Positions 29,125 to 38,432 of a stretch of 64,000 nucleotides of DNA are shown here, one piece after another (the first letter of the stretch is position 1; every line of letters starts with the position of its first letter). The position numbers and the translations under genes were made by a program. The stretch lies in NCBI GenBank assembly GCA_963719345.1, contig CAVRCA010000004.1, forward strand, positions 653,313 to 717,312, given 5' to 3'. The notes under the pieces were generated by a model that had not been told where the DNA came from, made no database searches, and saw nothing but the letters and a program-made list of their open reading frames with translations. Origin of the DNA: CAVRCA01 sp963719345. GTDB lineage: Bacteria > Pseudomonadota > Alphaproteobacteria > Acetobacterales > Acetobacteraceae.

Positions 29125-32100
29125 TCAAGCCGGAGTTGCGATGCGCAACCAAGGGTGGCGACGATGCATGTCCTCGATCAAGCGCTGCTTGTTCTCGCGC
29201 CGGTCCGTCGAGCGGAACAGCATCGACGATTTGTGGACGCGATAATCCGCCAGGATCGGGGGGACGTGCTGGCCCCAGAGGCCGAGCCCAATCATACGGC
29301 ACCAGAAATCGTAATCTTCCCAGCCATACTGGACATGGTCGTAGCCGCCCGCTGCCGCCCAGGCCCATTTCGCCACCAGCGCCAGGGCGTCGATGTAGTT
29401 GCCGTTGACCAGCCGGGTGGGCGAGAACGGCGCGTCGCCGAACACCGCCTGCTTGTCGCCGAATTGCTGCTGCGACGGATACGCGAAGGCGGCGCACGAG
29501 GCTGCCAGATGCTCGACCAGGGTGGTGCAACACGGGCTGCGCAGCCGGTTGTCGGCATCGAGTGGCAACACGTACGGCGTCTCCGCCGCCGCGAAGCCGG
29601 TGTTGCGGGCAAATCCGAGCCCGGCATTGGCGAGATGCCGGCGCACAACGAGACGATTGAACCGGCCGACGTGCCGCCGCGCCCACTCCAGCACCAACGC
29701 CGTCGAGTCGTCGGTCGAAGCGTCGTCGACGACCACCAGGTCCAGACGGTCGAGCGTCTGCGTGCGAACCGACTCCAGTGCTTCGAGCACGTACTCCGCA
29801 TAGTTGTACACCGGGACGACGACGCTCACCTCTGCCTCGCCCAGCGTGTCCGTCTCGTACAGCGTCTCCGCCGCCGGCAGATGCGGAACTCCGGGACCCG
29901 TGTGATCGCCCCGTCGCAGCTTGAGTTCGAAGGCGCGGGCCGCCTCCGGGCCGCCTTCGAACTCGGCCAACAGCGCGCGTGCCAGCTCCTCGCGCCGCTG
30001 CGGCCCGAACCGCCACAGCACGTCATGGTAGGCATTGCGTGCGACGCTGCGGCGCAGGTCGGGATCGTCCACCAGGGCCAGCAATCGCTCGTGCCACTCG
30101 TCGGCCGTGCTTACCAGAAACCCGGTCTCGCCGTCCCGCATGGCGCGCCGCATCGGACCGGTCGGTGAAGCCACCGTGACCACGTCCACCAGCGCCGCTT
30201 CGAAATACTTGAGCTCGCTCTTGCCCTCGCAGAACACGTTGCCGGTTTCGAGCGGGGCGAGATTGATGTCAAACCGCGCCATCTCGACCGGCAACTCGGG
30301 CAGCGGGACCATGTCACGCCATTCGATCTGCTCCTCGAGGTCTGCGAGTTCGGGAAATTCGTGCAGGAGGACGACGCCTTCGGAGCTGCGAGGATCGCGG
30401 AACACGGTCAGCCGCACGTCGGGGCGGGCGCGCAGCACCGCCGCGAGAGGGCCGGCGAGCAACGAAAAATCCCGCTGATGGGTGCGCGAGCCGCTGGCGT
30501 AGCCGATCCGGGTCAGGCCATCCCCGGCCTGCCGCGCGGCGGCGCACCGACAATCTGGCGAGCGCGTGCGCGTCGCTGTCAAACCCGTTAGGCAGCACGG
30601 TGGCCGGCCGGCCGATGGCGCGGATCTGCTGCGCCAGCTCCTCCGTCGTGCAGGTGGTGAGCTCGCTCATGTCGAGCGCGCGGTTGATCATGGCGAAGAA
30701 CGAACCGATCGAACTTTCGGTCGTGTCGGTCGTCCGGATGCCGTCGATCACCTCGATGCGCGCCAGCTCCGGCCGGAACACCAGATCGTCCACGTCGAAC
30801 AGCACGCGGGCGCCGATCTCCTCGCAGGCATCGAAGATGCCCTGCACATGCGTGCTCCACGGCACCCGCCACAGGACGACCAGCTTCGCCCCGGCCAGGG
30901 TGTGCGGCCCGACGGGCGCGACCTCGGACCAGTCGGCGCGCCAGCCCGCCGCCTCGGCAAGCTGCATGGCGTGGACCACCCGATACTGGTGCCCTGGGGT
31001 GGTTGGTTCGCCGGAGATGAACAGGATGCGGGGGCGCGGGTCGGGCGGCTCGGATGCGGCCGGCTCGTCCGGTTCGGTCGGCGCTTCCGGCGGCACGGCG
31101 ATGGACCCGATGTCGGGCGGCAAGCGCATCGCGCCCGGACGGAGCCGATCGCGCCAGGACAGGACGCCGACTGCCCGCACCGGCGGCGGCTCGGGCGGCA
31201 TGAGCGGCGCCGGCCCGAGGGGAGGCGCGGGAACCTCCAGGACCGGAGCTGGCGGCATCGGCTCGGGCGAGGGCGGCTCGACGGCGACCACGGCCTGGTT
31301 GCGAGCCTCCGCCAGTTGCAGGGCGAGGCTGCGGCGGGCGGCGACCAGCGTCGCCTGCCGGGTCTTCAGCGCCTCGACCTCGGTGCGCAGACCGGCGAGT
31401 TCTCCGGCGCCGGGTGCCTGATCCGAGAGGGCGCGGCGCAGTTCCGATATCTCCTGCAGCAACGCCCACCGCTCCCCGAGCACGGCAAACCGCTCCCGCA
31501 GCAACCCGACCCTGGCCGGATCGTGGTCGCGGCATAGCGCGCGTACCGCGGACGGGATTTCCGCACCCACCGCCAGAACGCCCAGACCGTGCGCGTGCAG
31601 GAACTCGAATGCGGGGTACTGGGACTGCAGTTCGGCCCAGAAGCGCCATACGCCGAAATCGCGCTCGCGGACATTGGTGTCGTGCAGCAGCACGACGGCG
31701 CGCGGCGACAACTTGGAAATCCAGCTCGCGAAATCATGCGCGACGTCGTCATAACGGTGGCGACCGTCGATGTGCAGCAGGTCGACGGTGCCGTCGGCCA
31801 CAAGGGCGAGCGCCTCGTCGAAGCTGCCGCGCAGCAGCCGGGAGAACCCGCCATAGCGCGCATTGTGGAACGCCAGCAGATCGGCATAGACCTGCTCGCC
31901 GTAGAAGCCGGCGTGCTCGTCGCCTTGCCAGTGGTCGACGGCGTAGCAGCGGGTATCCAGCTGCTCGTGCAGCACGGCTTCGCAGAACGCGGCGTAGGAC
32001 ACGCCGGCGTGGGTGCCGAGTTCCACGAGAACCCGCGGCCGCGCCGCCCGCACCACCCAGGCGGCGAACGGGAGATGGCCATACCAAGCGCTGTCCACTC

Positions 32101-32212
32101 CGACGCGGGTGGGCCGCCGGAACAGCGGCTCGAGCGGCTCGGCAATCAGCGCGTCAAGGGTGAAGGCGGGGTCTTCTTGGACACCCGCTGACAGGTCAAC
32201 TATTTCGTCCAC
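29125..32212 (-). CDS. Multidomain methyltransferase-GT4-GT2 glycan enzyme (frameshifted in this sequence)
   Basis: About 1028 residues after repair. Residues 1-220 form a class I methyltransferase-like domain (VLVELGTHAGVSYAAF, DLLHIDGRHRYDDV). A coiled coil follows (about 240-300), then a proline-rich linker to about 390. Next comes a GT-B domain (ILFISGEPTTPGHQYRVVHA, VLPNGFDSDAHAL, then FCEGKSELKYFEAALV). The end is a GT2 domain (EVSVVVPVYNYAEYVLEALE, VVVDDASTDDST, PLDADNRL, GWEDYDFWCRM). The frame shifts at 30522-30525, where a run of four Gs on the coding strand should be three. Similar modular proteins decorate surface polysaccharides or flagellin; the substrate is unknown. Confidence 0.82.
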
Positions 32213-32252
32213 GGCCGCCTCTTGGTGCCGCCCAGCCTCATGGGGCCGACGC

Positions 32253-32272
32253 GTCGACCAGATCAGGTCGAC
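32253..32272. repeat. Short perfect inverted repeat
   Basis: GTCGACC and GGTCGAC flank AGATCA in the 215-base gap between the large glycan gene and tRNA-Gly. GATCAG occurs twice around it. It could be an operator for the glycan gene, whose start is about 40 bases away, but no regulator is identified. Confidence 0.35.
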
Positions 32273-32427
32273 GTTTGATCAGTTCGAGGTTGTCGGGGTT
32301 TTCGCTCAAGCGGGTTCTCCACAATCGATCACTGCGATGCACGGCCGCTCTCATGGCGCCGTTTTCCAGAGCAAGGCACAATGCGGTGGGTCTGAAAGCT
32401 GGAATGTCCCGTAAGAAATGGAAGATT

Positions 32428-32501
32428 TGGAGCGGGTGAGGGGAATCGAACCCCCGTATTTAGCTTGGGAAGCTAATGTTCTGCCATTGAACTACACCCG
32501 C
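32428..32501 (-). tRNA. tRNA-Gly (anticodon CCC)
   Basis: The minus strand folds as a tRNA. The acceptor GCGGGTG pairs with CACCCGC, the anticodon stem TTAGC/GCTAA holds the loop TTCCCAA (anticodon CCC, reading GGG), the T-arm contains GGTTCGATTCC, and CCA is encoded. Length is 74 bases. Confidence 0.96.
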
Positions 32502-32524
32502 GCCCCGTTGCGCACCGCAGGGCG

Positions 32525-32553
32525 ATCATAGGAAACCCGGGTTGACGACGCAA
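32525..32553 (-). promoter_or_regulatory. Promoter of tRNA-Gly
   Basis: On the minus strand TTGCGT and TATGAT are separated by 17 bases, with the -10 box 24 bases upstream of the tRNA 5' end. The -10 matches five of six consensus bases. The box positions overlap the proposed divergent metZ promoter. Confidence 0.55.
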
Positions 32554-32570
32554 TCCGCCCACGCCTAGGT
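32542..32570 (+). promoter_or_regulatory. Candidate metZ promoter
   Basis: TTGACG (five of six consensus bases) is followed after 17 bases by CTAGGT, a weak -10. Transcription would start just ahead of the SAM-II riboswitch. It shares DNA with the divergent tRNA-Gly promoter. Confidence 0.35.
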
Positions 32571-32602
32571 TGCAACCGATGACGTGGCCACGGCCCCGGC
32601 AT

Positions 32603-32655
32603 CCCTCGTGATTTGTCCGGCCGGCTTGCGGCGAGGTAAAACAAGCGCGCTAAAA
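32603..32655 (+). promoter_or_regulatory. SAM-II riboswitch upstream of metZ
   Basis: The leader matches the SAM-II (SAM-alpha) aptamer in sequence and pairing. Stem P1 is CCTCG (32604-32608) with CGAGG (32632-32636). Its loop holds the conserved TGATTTG. The loop segment GCTTG (32624-32628) pairs with CAAGC (32642-32646) to make the H-type pseudoknot, followed by the conserved GCTAAA tail. SAM-II elements occur mainly in alphaproteobacteria upstream of methionine genes. SAM binding is expected to block translation of metZ, whose start is 73 bases downstream. Confidence 0.88.
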
Positions 32656-32727
32656 GGCCAGCGGTCGCCTGTATCCGGGCTGCCGCTGTTCAACGGTCGG
32701 GCCAACCGCGAAAGGCCCCGTCGTCCC

Positions 32728-33936
32728 ATGCCCACTCCGATCGAGTTCCGCCCCGGCACGCAACTGATCCACGGCGGCATCCAGCGCAGTCAGTTCGGCG
32801 AGACCGCGGAAGCTCTCTATCTTACCTCCGGCTTTGTCTACGACAGTGCCGAGCAGGCCGAGGCGACCTTCACCAACGAGATCGAGCACTACCAGTATTC
32901 CCGCTTCGCCAACCCGACGGTTGCCATGCTGGCCGATCGGCTGGCGCGACTGGAGGGCGCGGAGGCGTGCGAGGTCACGGCGACCGGCATGGCCGCGGTG
33001 CATGGCGCGATGTTCGCCCATCTCAAGGCCGGGGATCGGGTGGTCGCTGCCCGGGCGCTGTTCGGCTCCTGCTTCTGGATCGTCTCGAATTTGCTGCCGC
33101 GCTTCGGCATCGCGTTCGAGTTCGTCGACGGCGCCGATCTCGACCAGTGGCGGGCGGCGCTCGCCAGGCCGGCCCAGCTCGTGCTCCTGGAGACGCCGTC
33201 GAACCCGATGCTGGAGATCGTCGATCTCCGCGCCGTGGCCGACCTTGCCCATCAGGCCGGCGCGATCGTCGTGGTCGACAACGTGTTCGCGACACCGTTG
33301 CTGCAGAAGCCGCTGCAGCTTGGCGCCGATGTCGTCGTGTATTCCTGCACCAAGCATATCGACGGTCAGGGCCGCGTGCTCGGCGGGGCCGTGCTGGGGC
33401 AGCGCAAATGGGTGCTGGAAACGCTGCAGCCGTTCCTCCGCAACACCGGCCCGACGCTGTCGCCGTTCAACGCCTGGCTGCTGCTGAAGGGCCTTGAGAC
33501 GCTCAAGCTGCGGGTCGATGCGGCGAGCCGCGTCGCCGAGCGGATTGCCGCATTCCTCGCCGGCCATCCGGCGGTCAGCCGCGTCTGGTACCCGACGGCC
33601 GCCGACCATCCGCAGCGCGCGCTGGCGATGCAACAGATGCAGGCGGGCGGGACGATGGTGACGTTCGAGATAGCGGGTGGCAAGCCGGCCGCGTTCCGCG
33701 CCATGAACGGGTTCCGGCTGATCGCGCTGTCTAACAACCTTGGCGACTCCAAGTCGCTCGTCACCCATCCTGCCACCACGACGCACATGCGTATCGGCGC
33801 CGAGGAACGGGCGCGGCAGGGCATCACCGATGGTGCGCTCCGCCTCTCGGTCGGGCTCGAGGATGTCGAGGACCTTGTCGAGGATCTGACGCGCGGGCTC
33901 GATGCGGCCACTCGGACTGCCGCCGCGGCCGAGTGA
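32728..33936 (+). CDS. metZ: O-succinylhomoserine sulfhydrylase
   Basis: PLP enzyme making homocysteine from O-succinylhomoserine and sulfide, 402 residues. The PLP lysine is Lys209 (SCTKHIDGQGRV), with YSRFANPTVAML, TGMAAVHGAMFAHLKAGD, ETPSNPMLEIVD and LGDSKSLVTHPATTTH around the fold. GQGRVLGG fits the MetZ subgroup rather than cystathionine gamma-synthase. ATG 32728 follows AAAGG. It is regulated by the SAM-II riboswitch in its leader, and apaG follows 84 bases later on the same strand. Confidence 0.94.
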   Translation: MPTPIEFRPGTQLIHGGIQRSQFGETAEALYLTSGFVYDSAEQAEATFTNEIEHYQYSRFANPTVAMLADRLARLEGAEACEVTATGMAAVHGAMFAHLKAGDRVVAARALFGSCFWIVSNLLPRFGIAFEFVDGADLDQWRAALARPAQLVLLETPSNPMLEIVDLRAVADLAHQAGAIVVVDNVFATPLLQKPLQLGADVVVYSCTKHIDGQGRVLGGAVLGQRKWVLETLQPFLRNTGPTLSPFNAWLLLKGLETLKLRVDAASRVAERIAAFLAGHPAVSRVWYPTAADHPQRALAMQQMQAGGTMVTFEIAGGKPAAFRAMNGFRLIALSNNLGDSKSLVTHPATTTHMRIGAEERARQGITDGALRLSVGLEDVEDLVEDLTRGLDAATRTAAAAE

Positions 33937-34020
33937 GCGACGCTGGACAATTCCGCTGCCCTCACCTTGAATCCGTCTTCGACGGGGAAGTCGAGCAGGC
34001 AGCAACGAAGCGGGCGCGCC

Positions 34021-34425
34021 ATGGCCGATGACTATGCAAAGACCACGCGCAACATCCGCGTGACGGTGCGCTCGTTCTACCTTGAGGATCAGTCCAAGCC
34101 CGAGGAGAGCCGCTACGTCTGGGCGTACCGCGTACGGGTGGAGAACCGCGGGAGGGAGACGGTTCAGCTGATGCGACGAACCTGGCGCATCACCGACGCA
34201 CGCGGTCGCACGCAGCACGTCCACGGGGCGGGGGTGGTCGGTGAGCAGCCGGTGCTCGATCCGGGCGAGAGCTTCGAATATACCTCGGCCACACCGCTCG
34301 ACACGCCGTCGGGTTTCATGGTGGGCGCCTATCACATGGTGGCCACCGCCTCCGGCGAGACTTTTGATGTGGCGATTCCTGCGTTCAGCCTGGACAGTCC
34401 GCACCAGGACGGGCGCGTGCACTGA
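34021..34425 (+). CDS. apaG: ApaG (Co2+/Mg2+ efflux-associated) protein
   Basis: A 134-residue single-domain protein of the ApaG family, the usual length. The core RYVWAYRVRVENRGRETVQL, RTWRITDARGRTQHVHGAGV and PLDTPSGFMVGAYHMV are diagnostic. Its beta-sandwich fold is known; its role is associated with Co2+/Mg2+ efflux, and a related domain occurs in eukaryotic proteins. ATG 34021 gives the family's short N-terminus. It follows metZ and precedes folE on the same strand. Confidence 0.95.
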   Translation: MADDYAKTTRNIRVTVRSFYLEDQSKPEESRYVWAYRVRVENRGRETVQLMRRTWRITDARGRTQHVHGAGVVGEQPVLDPGESFEYTSATPLDTPSGFMVGAYHMVATASGETFDVAIPAFSLDSPHQDGRVH

Positions 34426-34491
34426 CGAGCAATGTTGCGGAATCCCGCACGGACCCCAACTCCAGATGTAGCGGTAAACGGAGGCGTTCGG

Positions 34492-35124
34492 TTGGCAACT
34501 CATGGAAGCGCGTTCGACAGGCAACCCGCCCCGCGTCGGCCAACTCAGGAGCAGGCCGAGGACGCGGTCCGTGTCCTGCTGCGCTGGGCCGGCGACGATC
34601 CCACTCGCGAAGGGCTCCGTGACACGCCGCGGCGTGTCGTTCGCTCGTTCAACGAATTCTTCGCGGGCTACGGCGAAGATCCGGTGGCGCTGCTTGAACG
34701 CACCTTCGAGGAGACCGACGGTTACGACGAGATCGTGCTGCTCCGCGATATCCGCATCGAGAGCCATTGCGAGCACCATCTGCGGCCGATCATCGGCCGC
34801 GCCCACGTCGCCTACCTGCCGGGACGGCGCGTGGTGGGGATCAGCAAGCTCGCGCGCGTCGTGGACGCCTACTCCAAGCGGCTGCAAATCCAGGAGAAGA
34901 TGACGGCGCAGATTGCCAATACAATTCAGGATGTGTTGCAGCCCCGGGGTGTCGCCGTGGTGATCGAGGCGGCGCACCAATGCATGACCACGCGCGGCGT
35001 GCACAAGCCGGGCGTTACCATGGTCACGAGCCGGATGCTCGGCGCCTTCCGCGACGATCCGACCACACGTCGGGAGCTACTGGCGATCCTCAACCGTCGC
35101 GGGTCGGGTGCGCACGACGACTAG
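34492..35124 (+). CDS. folE: GTP cyclohydrolase I
   Basis: First enzyme of tetrahydrofolate synthesis, converting GTP to dihydroneopterin triphosphate. About 210 residues with the zinc-binding cysteine and histidines (IESHCEHHLRP), the GISKLARVVDAYSKRLQIQE segment and AHQCMTTRGVHKPG near the C-terminus. TTG 34492 is chosen because AACGGAGG lies seven bases upstream; ATG 34432 would add 20 residues and has a poor ribosome-binding site. Its stop TAG shares the tetranucleotide CTAG with the stop of the convergent MFS gene. Confidence 0.94.
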   Translation: MATHGSAFDRQPAPRRPTQEQAEDAVRVLLRWAGDDPTREGLRDTPRRVVRSFNEFFAGYGEDPVALLERTFEETDGYDEIVLLRDIRIESHCEHHLRPIIGRAHVAYLPGRRVVGISKLARVVDAYSKRLQIQEKMTAQIANTIQDVLQPRGVAVVIEAAHQCMTTRGVHKPGVTMVTSRMLGAFRDDPTTRRELLAILNRRGSGAHDD

Positions 35125-36524
35125 CTGCCGCGCAGTACAGGCGTCCCCGCGAGGGCGGCCTCCGCTTGCAGTTCGGCGTCGATCGCCTCGATCGAGCGAC
35201 CGCGGGTCTCGATGCCGAAAAACAGGAAGGCAAAGCCGGTCAACGCGATCCAGCCCGCGAGGTAGAGGAAGGCCGGGATGATCGCGTCAAGCCGCGCCTC
35301 GGGCTTGACGACATTGGTCGAGCCGACGATGAGCGCCAGTCCCAGCGGCCCGATGATCTTGCCGAGCCCGCCGAACCCGTAGGCCGAGCCCATTCCGGTG
35401 GTGCGCAGCCGCGTCGGCCAGACCTCCGCCATGTAGGGACCGAGGATCGCGAAGCCGCCGTCATAGAAGAAGGCGCCGGCGACCAGGAGCAGCCAGAACA
35501 CCGATGTTGTGCCGATGAAGCGGTCGTAGAAAATCCCGGCGGCCGCCACCAGCAGGGCGCCGCCGAAGCCGCACAGCATGCCGCCGGCGCGCCGGCCGAT
35601 CCGGTCCGACATCAGCGCAAACGCCACCCGGCCGATCAAGCCCCCGAGCGTGATCCAGATGAACAGGTACGCCGCGCCTGCCGGCCTGACATGCAGCACG
35701 AGCACGAACAGGGTCGGCACCCACAACGCAACGCCGTAGGCGGCGGTCTGCGCCCCTAGGCTGATCAGCCAGGAGACCAGGAGACTGCGCGGATAGCGCA
35801 GCAGTTCCGTCCACCTTACGGGCCGCGGCGCCTCCGTCGCGACCGGCAGGGGCAGATCGGCAGGTGGTACTTGCAGCGCCCAGGCCAGCGACCGCCGTGC
35901 CTCCTCCATGCGTCCCGCGCGTACCAGCCAGTGCGGCAATTCCGGCACCCAGGCGCGGATCAGCAGCGTGAGCGCCGCGGGTGCGAGACCCACCAGGAAC
36001 AAGCCGCGCCAGCCGATCTCGGGGGCGAGGAAGGCGCCCAGGATCGAGCCGATCATCACCCCGACCGGGATCGCCACCGTCACTATGCCACCGACGAAGC
36101 CGCGCCGGCGCGTGGGCACGAACTCCTGCACCAGCGGCAGATCCACCGCATAAAGCCCGCCCACGCCGAAGCCGACCACGAACCGGAACACGCTGAGAAA
36201 GATCCAGCCGTTTTCCGGGGTGAGCGCCAGGATGCCGGTCGCCGCCGAGAAGGTGAGGACGGTGGCGATGAACACCTTGCGCCGGCCGATCCGGTCGGCG
36301 AGCCAGCCCCAAATGCCCGCTCCCAGCATCGCGCCGATGCCGGAGGAGAGCAGGATGATGGCGGACTGCCCGTAGGTGAGGTGCCACGGCCCGATGATAA
36401 ACGCGAGCACGAAGCCGATCAGGAAGTAATCGAAGAACTCCAGGGCGTCGCCGAGAATGGCGGCCGCGACGATCTTCTTCTGATTGCCCGTCAGCCGTTG
36501 CTGCGCGTCCAGTCGCTCGAACAT
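35121..36524 (-). CDS. MFS transporter (metabolite:H+ symporter type)
   Basis: A 467-residue transporter with twelve hydrophobic segments. The loop 2-3 motif GWLADRIGRRKVF and the loop 8-9 repeat LMSDRIGRRAGG are both present. So is the early ALEFFDYFLIGFVLAF typical of the aromatic acid/dicarboxylate:H+ symporter group. ATG 36524 has GGAGGG six bases upstream. The C-terminal ETRGRSIEAIDAEL is also of this group. The substrate cannot be set from sequence. Confidence 0.87.
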   Translation of the reverse strand: MFERLDAQQRLTGNQKKIVAAAILGDALEFFDYFLIGFVLAFIIGPWHLTYGQSAIILLSSGIGAMLGAGIWGWLADRIGRRKVFIATVLTFSAATGILALTPENGWIFLSVFRFVVGFGVGGLYAVDLPLVQEFVPTRRRGFVGGIVTVAIPVGVMIGSILGAFLAPEIGWRGLFLVGLAPAALTLLIRAWVPELPHWLVRAGRMEEARRSLAWALQVPPADLPLPVATEAPRPVRWTELLRYPRSLLVSWLISLGAQTAAYGVALWVPTLFVLVLHVRPAGAAYLFIWITLGGLIGRVAFALMSDRIGRRAGGMLCGFGGALLVAAAGIFYDRFIGTTSVFWLLLVAGAFFYDGGFAILGPYMAEVWPTRLRTTGMGSAYGFGGLGKIIGPLGLALIVGSTNVVKPEARLDAIIPAFLYLAGWIALTGFAFLFFGIETRGRSIEAIDAELQAEAALAGTPVLRGS

Positions 36525-36647
36525 GGCTCCCTCCAAGCACACCGTTGACCGCGCGCCCACCGCAAAGGAGGGCACCGAACCAGACTGCGCGTCAACCGGA
36601 GCGGAAGGGGCAAACGCTTGTCATCAGTGACGTGCGCCGGTGCGTTC

Positions 36648-38432
36648 TCAGCCCGGAGCCGCTTCGATCCGGTCGAGCACGGTGCCTTGCGTCAGGATTT
36701 GCGGCAGCACGGCCGCCGGTGCGCCGGCCGGGTAATAGACATAGAGCGGCACGCCGTCGCGGCCGTGCTCGCGCAGGAAGGCGGTGATCTGCGGGTCCTG
36801 GCGGGTCCAGTCGCCCTTCAGGTAGGCGACCCGGTGGGCGGCAAAGGCCCGTTGCACGGCGCCGGTGCGGATCACCGCCTGCTCGTTGACCAGGCAGGTC
36901 ACGCACCAGGCGGCGGTCATGTCGACGAACACCGGACGGCCTTCCTCGCGCAGAGCGGCGAGACGGGCGAGGGAGAACGGCTCGGCGCCGTCGGCGCCGC
37001 GGGTTTCGAGCCCCGGCTCGGGTTCGACCCGCATGACCAGCGCAACGGCGGCGAGGGCGGCGGTCAGGGCGACGATCCGGCCGAACGCGGCGCCAGGTCC
37101 GCCGCGATGCTGCGCTGATCCGAACGCCCAGGCGGCAAATCCCGCCAGCAGAAGTGCCGCGAGGGCGGCGAGCACGACGTTCGGGCCACTCTGCTGGAGC
37201 AGAACCCAGACCAGCCACACCACCGCGGCGTACATCGGGAACGCCAGCGCCTGCTTGAGCACCAGCATCCAGCGCCCCGGTCGCGGCGCCAAGCGGGCGA
37301 GCCCGGGACTGGCGGCCAGCAACAGGGTCGGCGCGGCCAGTCCGATACCCATGGCGACGAAGATGAGCATTGCCGGCAGCGCGGGCGCGGCGAGCGCGGT
37401 GGCCAGCGCCACCCCCATGAACGGCGCGGTACAAGGGGTCGCCACCAGCACGGCAAGCAGGCCGGTGAAGAAGCTTCCCGCATGGCCGTGCCGCGTCGTC
37501 AGGGCGTGCCCGGTGCCGGCCAGCCCGTGGCCGATCTCGAACACGCCCGACAGGTTCAGCCCCACCACGAACAACAGCAGCGCCATCGAGGCCACGAACA
37601 GCGGCGATTGGAACTGGAACCCCCAGCCGGCGGCGACACCGAGCGAGCGGGCGACCAGCAACCCGCCGCCGAGGCCGGCGAAGGCCAGCACCACCCCGGC
37701 GGAATAGGACGCGGCCTGCGCCCGGACCTCGCCTCGCGCGACACCGCCCGCGAATGAAACCGCTTTCATGGCCAGAACCGGGAACACGCAGGGCATCAGG
37801 TTCAACACGAGGCCGCCCAGAAAACCGAGGACCAGCAGGTTCGGCAGGGCGGATGAGGTCTCTGCCGGGGCGGCCATGCCCGGCGTCGAAGCCGGCGCGA
37901 AGAGGCTGGCCTGTGCCGACGGGGCCGGATCGCCCGCCGGCAACGAGAGCCGGAACTCCGCCAATTCCGGGATGCACACGTCCTTGCAGACCAGCCAGTT
38001 CGCGTGCGCCACGATGTCGGTCGGTCCGACCGGCGTCACCGTGATCGGCAGCAGCACGGCACCGGTATAGCCGTACATCGTCACCGGCCCGTCGACGAAC
38101 CGCTGCGGTTGCGGCCAGTCGATCGCTCCCGCACTCGCCGCGCCGGGCAGCGTCAGGGTGAACTCCGTTGGCTCGCCGGCATCGCCCGGATTCTGGCCGT
38201 AGGTGTGCCAACCCGGGGCTAGTACGATCCGCAATCCGACCCGGAACGCCTGGCCGGATGCCACTTGGTCCACGTCGGAGACGAGCGTGGCGCGGCTGCG
38301 GGCGGTTGCGACGGGCGCGGTCTCCCGCGCCAGAACCGGCCCGGCAAGAACGGCCAGCATCGGCAACACAAGCCTCAGCGAGCAGCAAAGCTTCCGCAAC
38401 CACGCGAGGGTCTGATACTGCGCCAGCACCAT
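36648..38432 (-). CDS. dsbD: Thiol:disulfide interchange protein DsbD-like
   Basis: Moves reducing power from the cytoplasm to the periplasm. A signal-like N-terminus leads to the DsbD alpha domain (LVCKDVCIPELAEF). Then comes a membrane domain of about eight segments with both key cysteines (NLMPCVFPVLAMK and VATPCTAPFMG). It ends in a thioredoxin domain whose active site reads AAWCVTCLVNE. The start is uncertain. ATG 38432 overlaps the divergent hrpB ATG by two bases, and TTG 38399 would give a more typical signal peptide (MRKLCCSLRLVLPMLAVLAG). About 594 residues from ATG. Confidence 0.88.
   Translation of the reverse strand: MVLAQYQTLAWLRKLCCSLRLVLPMLAVLAGPVLARETAPVATARSRATLVSDVDQVASGQAFRVGLRIVLAPGWHTYGQNPGDAGEPTEFTLTLPGAASAGAIDWPQPQRFVDGPVTMYGYTGAVLLPITVTPVGPTDIVAHANWLVCKDVCIPELAEFRLSLPAGDPAPSAQASLFAPASTPGMAAPAETSSALPNLLVLGFLGGLVLNLMPCVFPVLAMKAVSFAGGVARGEVRAQAASYSAGVVLAFAGLGGGLLVARSLGVAAGWGFQFQSPLFVASMALLLFVVGLNLSGVFEIGHGLAGTGHALTTRHGHAGSFFTGLLAVLVATPCTAPFMGVALATALAAPALPAMLIFVAMGIGLAAPTLLLAASPGLARLAPRPGRWMLVLKQALAFPMYAAVVWLVWVLLQQSGPNVVLAALAALLLAGFAAWAFGSAQHRGGPGAAFGRIVALTAALAAVALVMRVEPEPGLETRGADGAEPFSLARLAALREEGRPVFVDMTAAWCVTCLVNEQAVIRTGAVQRAFAAHRVAYLKGDWTRQDPQITAFLREHGRDGVPLYVYYPAGAPAAVLPQILTQGTVLDRIEAAPG

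Noticed and set aside
32650..35004. 784-codon minus-strand open frame across metZ, apaG and folE
   Set aside because: It runs opposite three well-conserved genes and shows only shadow composition.
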